Positions 53,104 through 64,000 of a DNA stretch of 64,000 bases are shown one piece after another (the first letter of the stretch is position 1; each line of letters starts with the position of its first letter). The stretch is from Symsagittifera roscoffensis (lineage: Eukaryota; Xenacoelomorpha; Acoela; Convolutidae). The notes under the pieces were generated by a model. The model was not told where the DNA came from and ran no database searches. It worked only from the letters and a program-made list of their open reading frames with translations. The DNA is taken from NCBI RefSeq assembly GCF_963678635.1, contig NC_087069.1, positions 33,565,090-33,629,089 of the forward strand. Reading direction: 5' to 3'. The position numbers were made by a program, and so were the translations under genes.

Positions 53104-54665
53104 TCAAGAGGCGTCTCCTTTCGTTGCTCTTAATTCAGTTCTTCGTCTGAGTTCTTCTAAAACTTTTGATTCACCTAAGAATTTCCTAGTTTCGATGATT
53201 GTTTTCGTGTCCAATCTGTCGGGGATGTTATAAATTGGAGGTTCGTTGGGATTGTCCATCGGGTCAAACTGATTTTCTCGAAATCTAGGGTTGAATGTTA
53301 TTTTCGTATGCAGCCGGTCTGCCTTCGAGATCTTCTTCACTTGATTTTGTAATATCAGTGGTCGAACGCCTCAATGGTAAAGATTTCGACGTGATGAGAT
53401 CCACGACAGTAACAGCCGCTTTTTCGCCTCAATTGTTTCAGCCTCTAATGATGATTACGTAGGAGTCTTGATGCAAGTAGATAAGTGTTTGTCTCAAAAT
53501 AATCCAACAAATTAAAAAAAAAACTTTTTTTCCAACCTTGATGAGGGCTGTATGCTACGAATTGGTCTAGTGTTGTACCTTATGGGTGAGTCCGACATCT
53601 TCCGTGGAGGCAGTAATTTCTTCGGCAGAAGCTTTGTATTTAGTCTTTCCGGTGAGATTCGATTTAGATGAGCATTGGATAAAAATTGGACCGTGTCCCA
53701 GTTTTTTGCAGTCTTTATCCGTCTGGGAGCTCAAACTCTCTTGCTGGCCTTTTTCGTTTTGTTTCATTTTTGTATATTTGGTGGTCGTCTATTTTTTCCT
53801 AGCTTACTAATAAAATGACAGGGGGTAACTTGGGTTGCTTAGAGTTCTAGGTTTTTGGCTCGGCCGGGGTCTGAGATAAAGCCTGATCAATAACAGGCTC
53901 CCAATTCTCCGTTCGTGGTTCCTCTTGCTTAACTTTGGTTGATTTGTGAGCTTGAGGGTCTTGTGTTTCTTCCGCGTCTACCTGGGTAGGCGGCTTGATA
54001 AACTTTAGGAGAATTAAATCAATAGAGTCGTCGTCTGTTATGGTCTGCATTGACTTGCTGAGAAATGATTGTATGCTATCAACTTTTTCCGACATTTGAT
54101 TTTGTCCAGGTCTTCCCGACGGGGTCTGTTCCAAATAGGTCTCCGTGTCAATTAGGAAAATGAGGCGCTTCCTCGGTTCTTCTTCTGCTCGCAAGAGCGT
54201 CTCCCTTAATTGTTCATGGAAGCATTTCGTCAGGTGATGCCCTGTTGTTCAAAATTGGCTTGGAGGCTTCGTTTACTTTGGGTCGCTTTCGAACTCGTAA
54301 ACCCAACGTTTATGGCTGATTTCACAATTCTCCTTGGTCCTTTCGTAGCATAAATTTCATTTTCGTAGTAGTTTTTGTATGATCCAATTCTCTCACTATT
54401 TCTTGTTTATCTTCTTAAGCTCTTTATAGTACGGTTCTTACTCTTGCCTCTTCTGAAATTTTCTATTCACAAGGGTCTCACTGATTGGGATATTCCGCAG
54501 GGGATTTGCTATACCTAAGGCTTTCCGCTTCTCTGTGCGTGGGAAATAAGGGGGTACGTAATTGACGGCATTCGCAACATCGTCTGATGAAGAAGAATCA
54601 TCGTCTACGTGTCCAGCCTCGATGTAATCCGGAGCGTCCCAATCGTGTCGTCTGTCCCGGCTCAT
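53104..54665 (-). pseudogene. acidic/hydrophilic ORF remnants, possibly gypsy C accessory or gag
   Basis: Minus-strand frames at 54665-54438 (starts MSRDRRHDW, acidic), 54194-53847 (Glu/Pro-rich), 53767-53567 and 53340-53104 have compositions like disordered coding sequence. They lie directly downstream of integrase remnants on the same strand. They could be the 3' ORF of gypsy C or the gag start of another element. No domain recognised. Confidence 0.35.
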
Positions 54666-54728
54666 TGAGTTTCTTCCTAGCTCAAAAAGTATTTATACAT
54701 AAAGACTTTTTTTCCAATTTATGTTTTT

Positions 54729-55827
54729 TTAAAACGGAATTTTCACAGGGTTATGCCATAACGTGTTTTTGGTGATCTGCCAAAATGGGTTTCGAGAACA
54801 GATTAGTTTAGAGGTTGTTGCGTTTAACTTCTTGAGCATTTTGTTATTTTCGACAGTATTATTACTAGAGGAGGTTTCCTGTGGTGTGTCCATGAGTCGA
54901 TCTTCAATTGTTATATTTAATCTTTCGACTAAGCCTGTTGCTCTGTGATTGCCCCTCTGGGCTGAATACAATGTCTTTGTTTTGTTCTTGGTAAAATTCA
55001 CAAACTGTTTTTAAAATGAACAACGATCCTTGGCCCGTTCTAAAAGTTCTAGGTAACACATTTTGTGCTATGTTTTACTATGAAAATTGATCACCGACTT
55101 TGAAGATGTACAAGATGTTCTTTGAGTTAGAAGAAAATTAGTAACTCGGTATAAGCAAACAAGTACGTTTTTTTGTTTCCCAAGTTAGAAAAAACGGACC
55201 GGGGACCGGCAAAACCTACTTACATTTCTTGATTTATTCTACGACCGATAGTAGTTCACCGACATTCCTTTGTTTTGTTAATGGTTTCAGCTTTTTATCT
55301 GCTTGTGCGAACTCCATGCAATTCTCTATTCTCCTCAAAATGAATTTCATGATAGAGTTTCAGCCACCAAATATAAAGTGTCGTCAAGCTCTTCACTGCC
55401 AATAGTCCGGGTTGGGCTTTGTGAAGTCTATGGAGCATCGCTTATTGTTCGAGTGACCAATCTTGTTGCAGTATTGCGAATCATGTGACTCTGTTTGCTG
55501 AGAGAAATTTTTCTTATTTGAGAACGAGATTATCTAGACTTCAAGTTTTCAAAGCCGAGATGATGGTTTATATGGTTTACCGAGGCGATCACCAATTTTT
55601 TGTCGTCATATGAAAGGGGTACAAGTTTCGCCCGATGGGTGTCTACATAAGTAGTCTTCGAATACCATTTCTTTACGCGTTAGATGTTCGACGACGAAAT
55701 CGTAAGGTAGAAGTTTATCTGCCCTACGGGTAAGACGAGATGGGCCGACGTTGTCATCTTTTAGGGCTCCAATTAATGCTTTGTGGTCCGAAAGAATTGA
55801 AGAATTTTGGCCCAACTTGTAGTTCAT
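54729..55827 (-). pseudogene. gypsy C RNase H and integrase remnants
   Basis: 55827-55606: RNase H segment with SDHKALIGAL and RLTRRADKLLPYDF...EHL, ending in DYLCRHPSG. 55001-54729: integrase segment with NHRATGLVERLN, containing the catalytic Glu. The sequence between them (55002-55605) holds no readable integrase. Minus-strand element, decayed. Confidence 0.72.
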
Positions 55828-56593
55828 GGAAATGATCTAATGCACAAACAACACCCAAAAGTTGCACGAAATATCTTTGATCTATTTGTTCTTGATAGAA
55901 GGTCTGGAACATTATCAGTCATAAACAAAATGAATTCACGCTGTTGTGGTGTGTCAAAACTTAAATCAGAATGGGTATCAGGCTCGAATTTGATCAGATT
56001 CACTTCTTTCCCGACGGGATTTCCCTTCAGAAGTGTCCGTGAATTAAGTTTTGCGGGTGGCGCCTGCTTTTGGGATACTTTTATCCCCAGTTTTGATAGA
56101 CTGTCATTCCCGAGCAGGGTTTTTTCGCGCCTTCAGTAATATTTAGACGTTTTTAGCGTTCTTTACTTTTAATTGTATCCTTAGTACGATTTTTTCAGAA
56201 AATATTTATCGTACTCCCGAGTTTTGGTAGGCATTTTTCGTGATTTCGTACATTGCTTCAATTCTCAAAAACATATATCTTTTTTTTGAGTTCTTGGAAC
56301 TACTATTTTTTCATGGAAGATACCGGGCTGACTGAATCAATTTGATTTTCGTTAGATAATCGATTGCAGCTCCAATTGACACCAATAGTTTCTTTTTTTT
56401 TTAGCTCATGGCTTTCGCGAGTAAATACTGTTTTTAATGAATTTCAAAGGGTAATGGGTTCGGTTGTGGGGCAGTTACCGTCGTATATGTGTATCTGTAT
56501 AGTTTTCTGAGAGCAACAGGGGGTCAGCGGAATGTCGTTGGCGGGAGTTGAGGAAATCTCTGCAAGTTTGAAATGACAAAAACGCGGCGGTAA
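55828..56593. other. spacer between opposing gypsy remnants
   Basis: An AT-rich junction between minus-strand gypsy C and plus-strand gypsy D. No gene supported. Frames of up to 110 codons lack similarity. Confidence 0.4.
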
Positions 56594-57358
56594 ATGGAGC
56601 AAAAGCACAGTGTTTGCGAAAGAAATCGAATGGTTGGGGTTCAAATTGCCAAAAACCGGTACGGTACCAGTGGACAAAAAAGCGGAATCGATACTAAAAT
56701 TGAAACGACCCAAAAACCTATCCAACATACGGTCGTTGATTGGTGCAATGAATCAAATTATACGGTCATGGTGGCCGCAACAGAGCCTTTTCGCGACCTC
56801 ATGAAGAAACACGCTAGAATGGAATGGGTGGAAAACATGGAAAAGCATTTGAAGTAATGAAACAAAAAAAGCGGGAACTCGTGCAAAATCATCATTTCGA
56901 CATGCGGAAAGAAACGCGAGTTAAATGTGACGCAATAAAGAAAAGCCTTGGTGCTGCCCTGGAACAATTTCATCAGGACGAATGGAAGCCTTTTTCGTAT
57001 GCATCTCGATTTTTAAATGAAGCGGAGCCTAAATATAGTATCAACCACTAGGATTGTTACTGGTTTTATGAGCACTCACTACCAGAATTATTTGTTTGAG
57101 GCGCAGTTCAAATTTTCTACTGATCATAAGGCGTTGTTATCATGTTTATCGGAAAGGAAAAGATCGATAACAACTCAAACGCGACTCATCCGTTGGGTTG
57201 ATAGATTACTTCCGTTTGATTATGAAATGGAGCATATCCCGGGTAAAAACGTGGGATTGGTCGATTATTTTTCTCGTCATCAGTTGGGCAAGCCGCAATT
57301 GTTTCAGAACTGGATAACACACTTGTCATTGGACAAATTAACGAAATTAATCGGCTAA
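56594..57358 (+). pseudogene. gypsy D RT end and RNase H
   Basis: EIEWLGFKLPKTGTV near 56615 and LKRPKNLSNIRSLIGAMNQ near 56700 are the RT thumb/connection. AIKKSLGAALEQFHQDEWKP...FSYASRFLNEAEPKYS near 56935 and FSTDHKALLSCL near 57110 are RNase H. RWVDRLLPFDYEMEHIPGKN follows. Frames alternate with stops between. Confidence 0.78.
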
Positions 57359-57809
57359 TTGCAGCTACTGCAAAAGGATGCGGCAACAATTTTTTAATGA
57401 CAATTGACGTCATGAAAGAAACTAAATTTGAACGGGAATTACGTAATCGAAAAGAATGCGCTGCAAAGAAACTTATTGACGCGTTCAAAAAGTTCACTTG
57501 ATCAAAATTTGTGTTACTAATCATTACCGCACGGAGAATTGCAACAATTGCCAATTGATTAATCCGTTGGAAATGGCATTTAATTCGAAATTAGTTAATG
57601 TTGATGACCCGGGTTAATGTTTCCTTCAGTTTTGTTCGACTGGCCAGAATTCTTTCATTTTGAGTTTATTTCCATTTTGAATAAAGCGGATAAAATTTTA
57701 AAATGCACAATGGATGTTCTTGAAGAGAAAAATTATACTGATATCAGAATCCTAGGCACTTACTTCGGCAATTACGCCATTTAGTACCATACTTTTAATG
57801 GGATCTTGT

Positions 57810-58505
57810 TCATGGAGGACAAAATAATAATCCTAGCGCAGTTGAGAGCTCCCATCATGGCTCGGTTACACCACGGCTACGCAGTGCTCTTTTAGATGAG
57901 AGACGTTGCAAACAGTTACTTCTGGTGGCCACACATGTGGTCAGTTTCAACTAACCGCGGCGAGTCGCAAGGGCTGCATCAAATCTGGTAAGAATTTAAA
58001 ACCTGTACCGAAGTTGCATCCACGAATTTAATGGAAGAGCTGAATTAGGAGACTCAAAGATTTTTCTGGGGCCCTTGCTATCTGCCTGGGGTGCAAACAA
58101 ATACTTACAATTTTGCGTTGATCGGTTTTCAAAAATTCCTACGGTTCAAATAACAACGCGTGCTGCTGCAGCGGTTATAAAGGAGTGCTTGGAAACTTAT
58201 ATTACTTGTCATGCTATACGGCGGGTAATCCGAACTGATCAAGGATCGGGATTCGTGGCTAAGTCGAATTGCGAACTCTGCAGTCAACAAATTATACGGT
58301 TGGTGTTTTCGCCGATAGGAATGCACCGGGCCACTGGTTTGGTCGAACGGTATATACACACTTTTCGTGAAAGGCTTATGACTTAATCTTTTCAGACTCG
58401 GAATCCGGGTTTGAAAGTTACGTTAATTCAAATATTATACAATATTGGAACTACAGTACATCAGTCATTAGGGTGCACACCGTTTGAAGCACATTTTGGC
58501 ATTCG
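57810..58505 (+). pseudogene. gypsy D integrase
   Basis: Zinc-binding start (ARLHHGYA, then YFWWPHM) near 57860. Core segment 58075-58386 with CVDRFSKIPTVQ (first Asp), VIRTDQGSGFVA (second Asp) and MHRATGLVERYI (Glu), so the D-D-E residues are still present locally. HQSLGCTPFEAHFGI follows near 58460. Interrupted by stops. Confidence 0.78.
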
Positions 58506-58850
58506 ATGAGCCGTTCGGCTTCGCCTGAAAATTGGAAAAATGTGTTGTTTTCTCTAGATCGGTACAAGAAGATGATCCCTGCAAAAGTAATGCAGGATTA
58601 CGGACAGCCTGATGAGGCGTCGATCATGAGAGCATTTGACCGCAACGATCACCCTCTAGAATCAGGAATGATTTTTCCGATATGTCGGAGGAAACAACGA
58701 GTGCTACTGTGCTACAGGCTCAGAAAAATGGTTACAACACTTTTCGAAAAATCAAGGAACGGTTAAAATCGGAACTGCTAAATGGAGCGTGTAGTTCGTG
58801 CATAGTTTCTTTTTTTTGCGTAATTCTGAAAGTAAGACTGAAAGAAAGTT

Positions 58851-60493
58851 TTGCGTAAGACTGACATCTCAATAAGTTTAGGTGGCCAACATAAAGGAGC
58901 GCGCGGATCGAAAACAGAGTCTTCTATAAGCCCAACAAGGAAGCATAGCGTTCGAAAGAATTGTGATACCCGGAAGACAACCGCAGTATCAGCTTCCGAG
59001 GAAAAGACGGGACAGAATTCTAAAAGCAAAGTTGAGAATGCCAGCGGCACTGCAGATAACGCGATCACGATAGACAACTCATCGGAGGGACTCATGTCTA
59101 CTGAGGGCCCGGTCGAGAACTTAGAGGTCCAAGTAAGTCCAAAGCCATTGGTATCGGAAGGGGCAGCGGAGAGTAGTCCCCATTTTGAAGAGACGACGAG
59201 TGAACTTCAATGGACTAAAGGAGGCATCTTCCCATATTCAAGATCAGGAGAGGGAAGCGCGCTTAGGACGGAAACAACAGTCATTTCGGCTAGCCCGATT
59301 GAGTTGTCTTACGGCGAGAAGGGTCGAGATGAAACAGATGAAAATGATAAGCCGCAGTCCACTGAAGCGGAATTGTCGTCGCCTAGGGTCATGCCAATGG
59401 GCATTAAGGAAGAAGGAGAAAAAACGCCACCGCAAACGAGTTCGGTAACGACTCAGGAAACTGGGTCCAAGCAGAATAGGACGGTTACCCGTCATAAAAC
59501 ACGGCTACTGAGAGACCTAAGGCCACCGAAGTTCTTAGGGGACCGAATATCTACAAGTGGTTGCAGGCGGATCGGCTTGCGTGAATGTTGTTGGTCCGGC
59601 ACTAAATACTTTGGATGAAGAACAGGGAAAGAAACCAAAGGCTTCATCAAGTACCATGCCCAGTACCATAAACAGGTTAAGAGGACGGGGCAACACTAAG
59701 GGTGCGAACAGTACAGGGAAGAAATCGAAAAAACTCGTTACTCAGGCGTATCCAAACAAGCTCCTGACTCCGAAACGACGAAGCGCTGAAGATACTTATT
59801 TCGAACGAGAGATGTGTTGTTTTTACTGGGGAAATAATTATAATCAAGACGACGTGACTGGTTTAGACTGGAACGTGTCCGGCAACTTTGTGGAAAATGT
59901 TGGACAAGTTGTGGCGGGTTTTAAAACATACGTCGGAAGTTGCATCAGCCACAGATTCGACAGGAAACGTTATAGATGGCTTTCGCCTTCAATCATTGTA
60001 TCAAAGACTGAAAGCTCGTATACGTAACAGTCGGAGAAGTCCTAATTTGGGCAAATTAGTTTATATCGCGCAGGCCGAAATACATAGAACGCGTATTGCG
60101 ATAGATCAGCCGGATAGAGACTTATTGCTGCGAATTTGAAAGGACGATAAAAACCCAACGATACCGACGGTTCTACGGGTTAGAATCAGCACCCCGAACG
60201 CATCGGGAAAGCGAGGAGAGATACCTCATTTGGACACGCCGAAGGCAGCGGTAGATCCCCAGGTGACTCAACCGGAGAATCAGGGAGCTCGAGAACAGGA
60301 GACACGATGTATGCCAACGGCGAAAGAGGCCAGCGTTAGAAAGGAACGAGGGACGGTGGCAATGGTGCACGGCACGGCTGACGTTATCATTGCGAGTGGC
60401 GATTCAAGCGGTCCGTTTGCCGATGAGTTATCCGCGGTTAGTATGACCAAAAATGATTATCGGCAAATTCTTGAGGAGCTTGAAAACTTGTAA
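58851..60493 (+). pseudogene. gypsy D post-integrase ORF, unknown
   Basis: Three overlapping hydrophilic frames (58851-59618, 59557-60027, 60230-60493) with more GC than the surroundings, Ser/Thr/Glu-rich then Lys-rich. They end 155 bp before the polypurine tract. No envelope features and no domain I recognise. It is probably one ORF broken by frameshifts, an accessory or tail region of gypsy D. Confidence 0.5.
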
Positions 60494-60637
60494 CGTAGCG
60501 AAGAAGGGAAAAAGGATAGACAGTTATGACCAACGGTTATAAATCTATTGTCAAACTGTTAAACCGACATACCTTAGAATCATTGTGTGTTGTTGTATGT
60601 GCTATGCTAGATACTATTGTTGCTAATGAATAGTTTC

Positions 60638-60960
60638 GGAGGGGGGATGTGGAGTAGAGGTTAAAGTATCTAAGTACTATACGGTTATGTTATTTTATAT
60701 TTATAGTATGTAACGTCATATGACCGTCAAGGTCAACGTTATAGTAAACGTGACACGTTTATACACCCAGTGGCTGGCGTAACCGCATTGAATTGAAGTT
60801 GATTCTTTTACGTTTGCATTCTTACCAACGTTTATGAAGTACTGCTCAGGCATACTTCCACAACCTAGCTCAGTAAAAACACCGCGAGCACAGTAAATGT
60901 CTTTCTTAACAATGATCTCTATGATGTTTTTTAGTTCCCGACAATTTGACCAGCGCATCC
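60638..60960 (+). repeat. polypurine tract and start of a gypsy 3' LTR
   Basis: GGAGGGGGGA (60638-60647) is followed directly by TGTGGAGTAG, the expected polypurine tract to LTR junction. The LTR end is not defined because no partner LTR is in the window. Confidence 0.55.
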
Positions 60961-61536
60961 AGACAAAAGTTTCCGAAAATCATGCCATTCAATTTGAAGC
61001 CATTTATAAGCGAAACTCATATGGTTTTATGTCGGTAGGCCGTGCATTTTATTCTCAAAATTAACATATCAGTTGCACTTCAAGATTTTTTGAAAAGGTT
61101 CCTGTTTGCAGACGAATCCTTTTTGCTACTCTAGCCTTCAATGATTACAAATTAACAAAGTTTCCTTGCCAGCATGGAGCCCAAAACAGTTCAGTTAAAT
61201 TTGGGATACGCTTTAAACAATGGATTGACAAGATTCCAGAATGTGTCTCTGGAAAAGTGAATAGAGCAATTTGCATTGTGCGTGTGAAAACTCTTCCACA
61301 ACTTATTAACACTTCTTATGGAAAGCAATTGGCTGTGAATAGGTTCAAATGGCAATTTCAGCCAAGAGCATGGGATTGCATGCAAGTATGGCACCATTCC
61401 AAAGTGTTTCAAGAAAAACTAGCGGGCAATGTTGATAAATTATTCAGCAACTGAAACTAAGTTTTCAGGGTAAACCGAATATCAATTATGAAAACTACAT
61501 ATTGCAAAATAAAAGTTGGTTGCGTTTTTCTTATGA
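60961..61536. other. gene-free DNA
   Basis: A 65-codon open frame at 61257-61454 (ends KLAGNVDKLFSN) has protein-like composition but no family I recognise. Otherwise nothing. Confidence 0.35.
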
Positions 61537-61711
61537 ATTTTTCGACCACGGCGACTAATTTTTCAATCGCCGCATCTAATTTTTCGACCGCCGCGACTAA
61601 TCTTTCGACCACCGCGACTAAGTTTTCGACCATACTGCGACTAAATTTTCGACCGCCGCGACTAATTTTTTGACAATCGCGACTAATTTTTCGACCACCA
61701 CGACTAAATTT
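61537..61711 (+). repeat. 21-bp minisatellite, about 8 units
   Basis: Units of AATTTTTCGACCGCCGCGACT with substitutions; one unit is 2 bp longer near 61630. The 21-bp period keeps a frame open (seven-residue repeat of NFSTAAT type), but there is no gene around it. Confidence 0.88.
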
Positions 61712-62375
61712 CCTCCAATTGCGCCGGTCGCGGCTAGCTTTCCATCGGTCGCGCCGGTCGCGGACACATTGCCTCGGTCCGCAAAGTCTGGAAATAGCAA
61801 ACTTTTGGTCGCTACCGTCTGATAATAAAACCACAACCTGGACCCGGGTAGTGCCGTCTTATCAAAAAAGTTTTCTATGCCACTCACAATAAATAAAGCC
61901 AATCAAATAGTATCTAATTCAATTCAATTATTCGATACAGTGAAGAAATACATACGTATTCACTTACTGCATCAGGTTAGCTAGAACAGGTTTTTCAACC
62001 TAACAAGTAGCTACAAAAAATTGTCGACCAGCTGTACCTTGTCTAAAAAGTAATTTCTTTTGAACACCTTAAAAAGTTTTGACAGCTTTTATTGAGAGTA
62101 CATTTCGATCTTATCGGGTGGGAGTTTATTTGACATCAAAAAATTGAAACAATTAATAATTTTGCATGAAAAGGAGTTTTCCATAGTTTTTGTCCTACAG
62201 CGATAAAACGGAATCATTTCGTTAGAAGTAGAACGTTTTTTTTTGGCAGATATAAATTTGATCTAAATATGTTTTGCTAGTACTCCCATAGACAAGCAGA
62301 TTATATGAAATTATAGGTACCACATATGCCAGCTAGAACTTTAACAGCTTTTTCGAGAATTATACATAATTCCTG
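61712..62375. other. gene-free DNA
   Basis: A GC-richer patch (GCGCCGGTCGCGG repeated twice near 61720-61765) follows the minisatellite and is probably its diverged edge. Then AT-rich sequence to the LINE 3' end. Confidence 0.45.
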
Positions 62376-63112
62376 TTAAATCGGCCTAGTTTTCGGCATA
62401 GTTTCAACATTATCTGTGAATTTGGGCTGACTATCAATGATAACACCCAAGTATTTGAAACAATTTGTAAATCCTATGTTTTCACCGGGAAGCGAAAAGT
62501 CATTATCCAAACATTGTTTACCAAATGGTAACATTTTACAATTTGTAGAGTTTATCGACAATTTATTTCGTCATCTGTTTTCAGGAAATCATTTTTAAAT
62601 TAATCATTTAACCTAGCCCTTGGGAGAGAAGCAAGAATAGTAGTGTCGTCCGCAAAAAAACTGAATTCCGATTTCGTAACAACTTTATTTATGTCGTTAA
62701 TGTAAAGTAAGAAAAAAAGGGGCCCAAGAGCAGAGCCCTGCGGAATTCCGTACAATATTACCTGTTGCCTAGAAGTACCGTTCCAATTAACAATAAATTG
62801 TCGTCTGTTTGTCAAATAACCTGATATCAATTTGTTGAATTTTCCTCGAAAGCCGTACGCGTATAATTTTTCCAGAAGAATGCAATGGTTAACTGTATCA
62901 AATGCCTTTCTTAGATCAATAAAAAGTGCAAAGCCCATATTTTTTGTCTCAATCATTTTTCGCATGATTTCAGTAACTCGTAGGATAGCATGGATAGAAG
63001 AATGTTTTTCGCGAGAACCAAACTGTTCCGGTATTATAATATTGTTTTTGTTAATGAAAACTAGCATTCCTTTATAAATTAATATTTCAAAAATTTTACT
63101 AAAAGCTGTCAA
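62376..63112 (-). pseudogene. LINE reverse transcriptase palm and thumb
   Basis: LTAFSKIFEILIYKGM, IPEQFGSREKHSS, ALFIDLRKAFDTVNH (motif A), GIPQGSALGPLFFLLYIND (motif B) and FFADDTTIL (motif C, FADD) in one frame. After a break comes FTNCFKYLGVIIDSQPKF, the RT thumb. Typical Jockey/CR1-group RT. Confidence 0.83.
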
Positions 63113-63944
63113 AAGACTAATAAGTCGATAGTTACTGGGATTTTCTCTGTCCCCTTCTTTCTCTGAAAAGCGACAATTTTTGCAATTTTACAAGCATCTG
63201 GAAAATAAGCACTATCAATACATTTAATAAAAATGTTTGCCAGGAAAACATATATGACTGGTGAACATAATTTAATCATTTTAATTGAACGACCATCATG
63301 ACCACTTGAAGTTTTAGTTTTTAAGGCCCCTATTCCTTTTAAAACTTCATGTTCATCCGTTTTACAAATTTCAAAAAATGATATGTTTCGGTCTAATTTT
63401 TGAGAAGCATGACCAACAGGTGACATAGAATTGCTCAGGTGTTTACCAATATTGACGAATAAATCATTAAGTAAGTTTGGTTCAATCTCTTTTTGGGCTG
63501 GTTTTTGTTTTCCACAAAAAATATTAAAAGCTTGAAACATTCGTTTTAATGATGTACATTTTTCAATTTTCTTATCATGATAGTCTCTTTGAGCATGCCT
63601 AAAGGCCATTATTACCTTATTTCTGAACTTTGGAAGCAATTACTATTTTCAAGTGAACGTTTCTTAATCATTTTGGCAAGAAGACGATCTCTCTTTTCAC
63701 ACATTTTTATGATATCATTGGTGATCCAGTCTTTGTGTTTTTTCCTTAGTGATGTTTGTTGGGGGCAAAAACGGTCAAAAACATCCAGAGATAATTTTGT
63801 TAAACCGGTCAACACGTCATCATTTGTTTCCAAACTGCAATTATTGAGATTTTGAAGCAAATTAAACAAGAATTTCAAAAAATTTTGATTTTTGTTCAAG
63901 ATTTTCAAGTTTCGACCTATCGTAGAATTGTCACTATCGTCCAA
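63109..63944 (-). pseudogene. LINE region between endonuclease and RT
   Basis: 63944-63612: a linker ending KKHKDWITNDIIKMCEKRDRL, the usual segment after the endonuclease. 63639-63109: GALKTKTSSGHDGRSIKMIK and AYFPDACKIAKI, the finger start of the RT. A one-base shift separates this from the palm. Confidence 0.75.
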
Positions 63945-64000
63945 AAAAGGTCCAATAGAGGCAATTAGCGCATAATGATCACTTAAAGAAGTTTTTGAAG

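Larger units (their letters stand above)
56594..60647 (+). mobile_element. decayed Ty3/gypsy element D
   Basis: Plus-strand RT end, RNase H, integrase and a long post-integrase coding region, followed by a polypurine tract and a candidate LTR start at 60648. The 5' half (gag, protease, most of the RT) is missing. Confidence 0.75.
62376..64000 (-). mobile_element. LINE (Jockey/CR1-like RT), decayed, running off the window
   Basis: Minus-strand RT with its upstream linker in three or four frames. The endonuclease half would lie beyond 64000. Frameshifts near 63110 and 63620 and a stop near 62600 make it inactive. Confidence 0.8.

Noticed and set aside
1-64000. CRISPR arrays, bacterial operons, rRNA genes
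   Set aside because: No spaced direct-repeat array, no operon-like gene packing and no rRNA sequence; the window is eukaryotic.

Overview
The window is nuclear DNA from an invertebrate animal. The background is AT-rich, genes are sparse, and most recognisable coding sequence belongs to retroelements (Ty3/gypsy LTR elements, Penelope-like elements, LINEs, a hAT-type MITE). The few host genes are an EED/ESC-type WD40 protein (PRC2 subunit), a tandem CCCH zinc-finger protein, and the first exon or fragment of a Core-2/I-branching GlcNAc-transferase. I cannot name the species. A nematode, a flatworm or another small invertebrate would fit. A 200-N assembly gap lies at 32632-32831.

Layout. 1-6171: gene-free AT-rich DNA with a diverged 320-bp duplication and a decayed tRNA-like/SINE unit. 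6172-7734 (-): intronless EED-like gene. 8399-9657 (+): truncated Penelope-like element (PLE copy 1). 9663-32544 (+): an apparently young giant Ty3/gypsy-type element. 32832-33126 (+): LINE 3' end. 33236-37246 (-): PLE copy 2 with its pseudo-LTRs, abutting a LINE at 37247-39880 (-). 40029-40376 (+): CCCH gene. 41044-41570 and 47397-50170 (-): decayed pieces of a protein homologous to ORF2 of the giant element, separated by a decayed gypsy (+, about 42480-46700). 50585-50993: hAT-like MITE with an 8-bp target duplication. 51678-52172 (+): glycosyltransferase fragment. 53104-55827 (-) and about 56594-60650 (+): two further decayed gypsy elements. 61537-61711: 21-bp minisatellite. 62376-64000 (-): decayed LINE.

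The highlight is the 22,882-bp element. Its two 882-bp LTRs differ at only three positions by my reading. It carries two intact, very long ORFs of similar size in the same frame (2936 and 2959 codons), separated by 522 bp. ORF1 is Gag-Pol: capsid, two CCHC knuckles, protease, RT, RNase H and a D,D35E integrase. It ends in a domain that I read as a degenerate TARG1/OARD1-like macrodomain. ORF2 has no envelope hallmark. It has a coiled coil, a complete SGNH/GDSL hydrolase tetrad (S417, G438, N466, D560/H563), a second degenerate SGNH-like module and about 1900 residues of unknown fold. A diverged, stop-ridden relative of ORF2 elsewhere in the window shows that ORF2 belongs to a protein family and is not a one-off passenger. 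The whole element, coding and non-coding, is studded with the hexamer CTTGAG on the transcript strand: about 72 by hand count against 5-6 expected, with only about 15 on the opposite strand. A macrodomain (ADP-ribose chemistry) together with an esterase (deacylation) in one retroelement is the most unusual system here. Their joint role is inference only.
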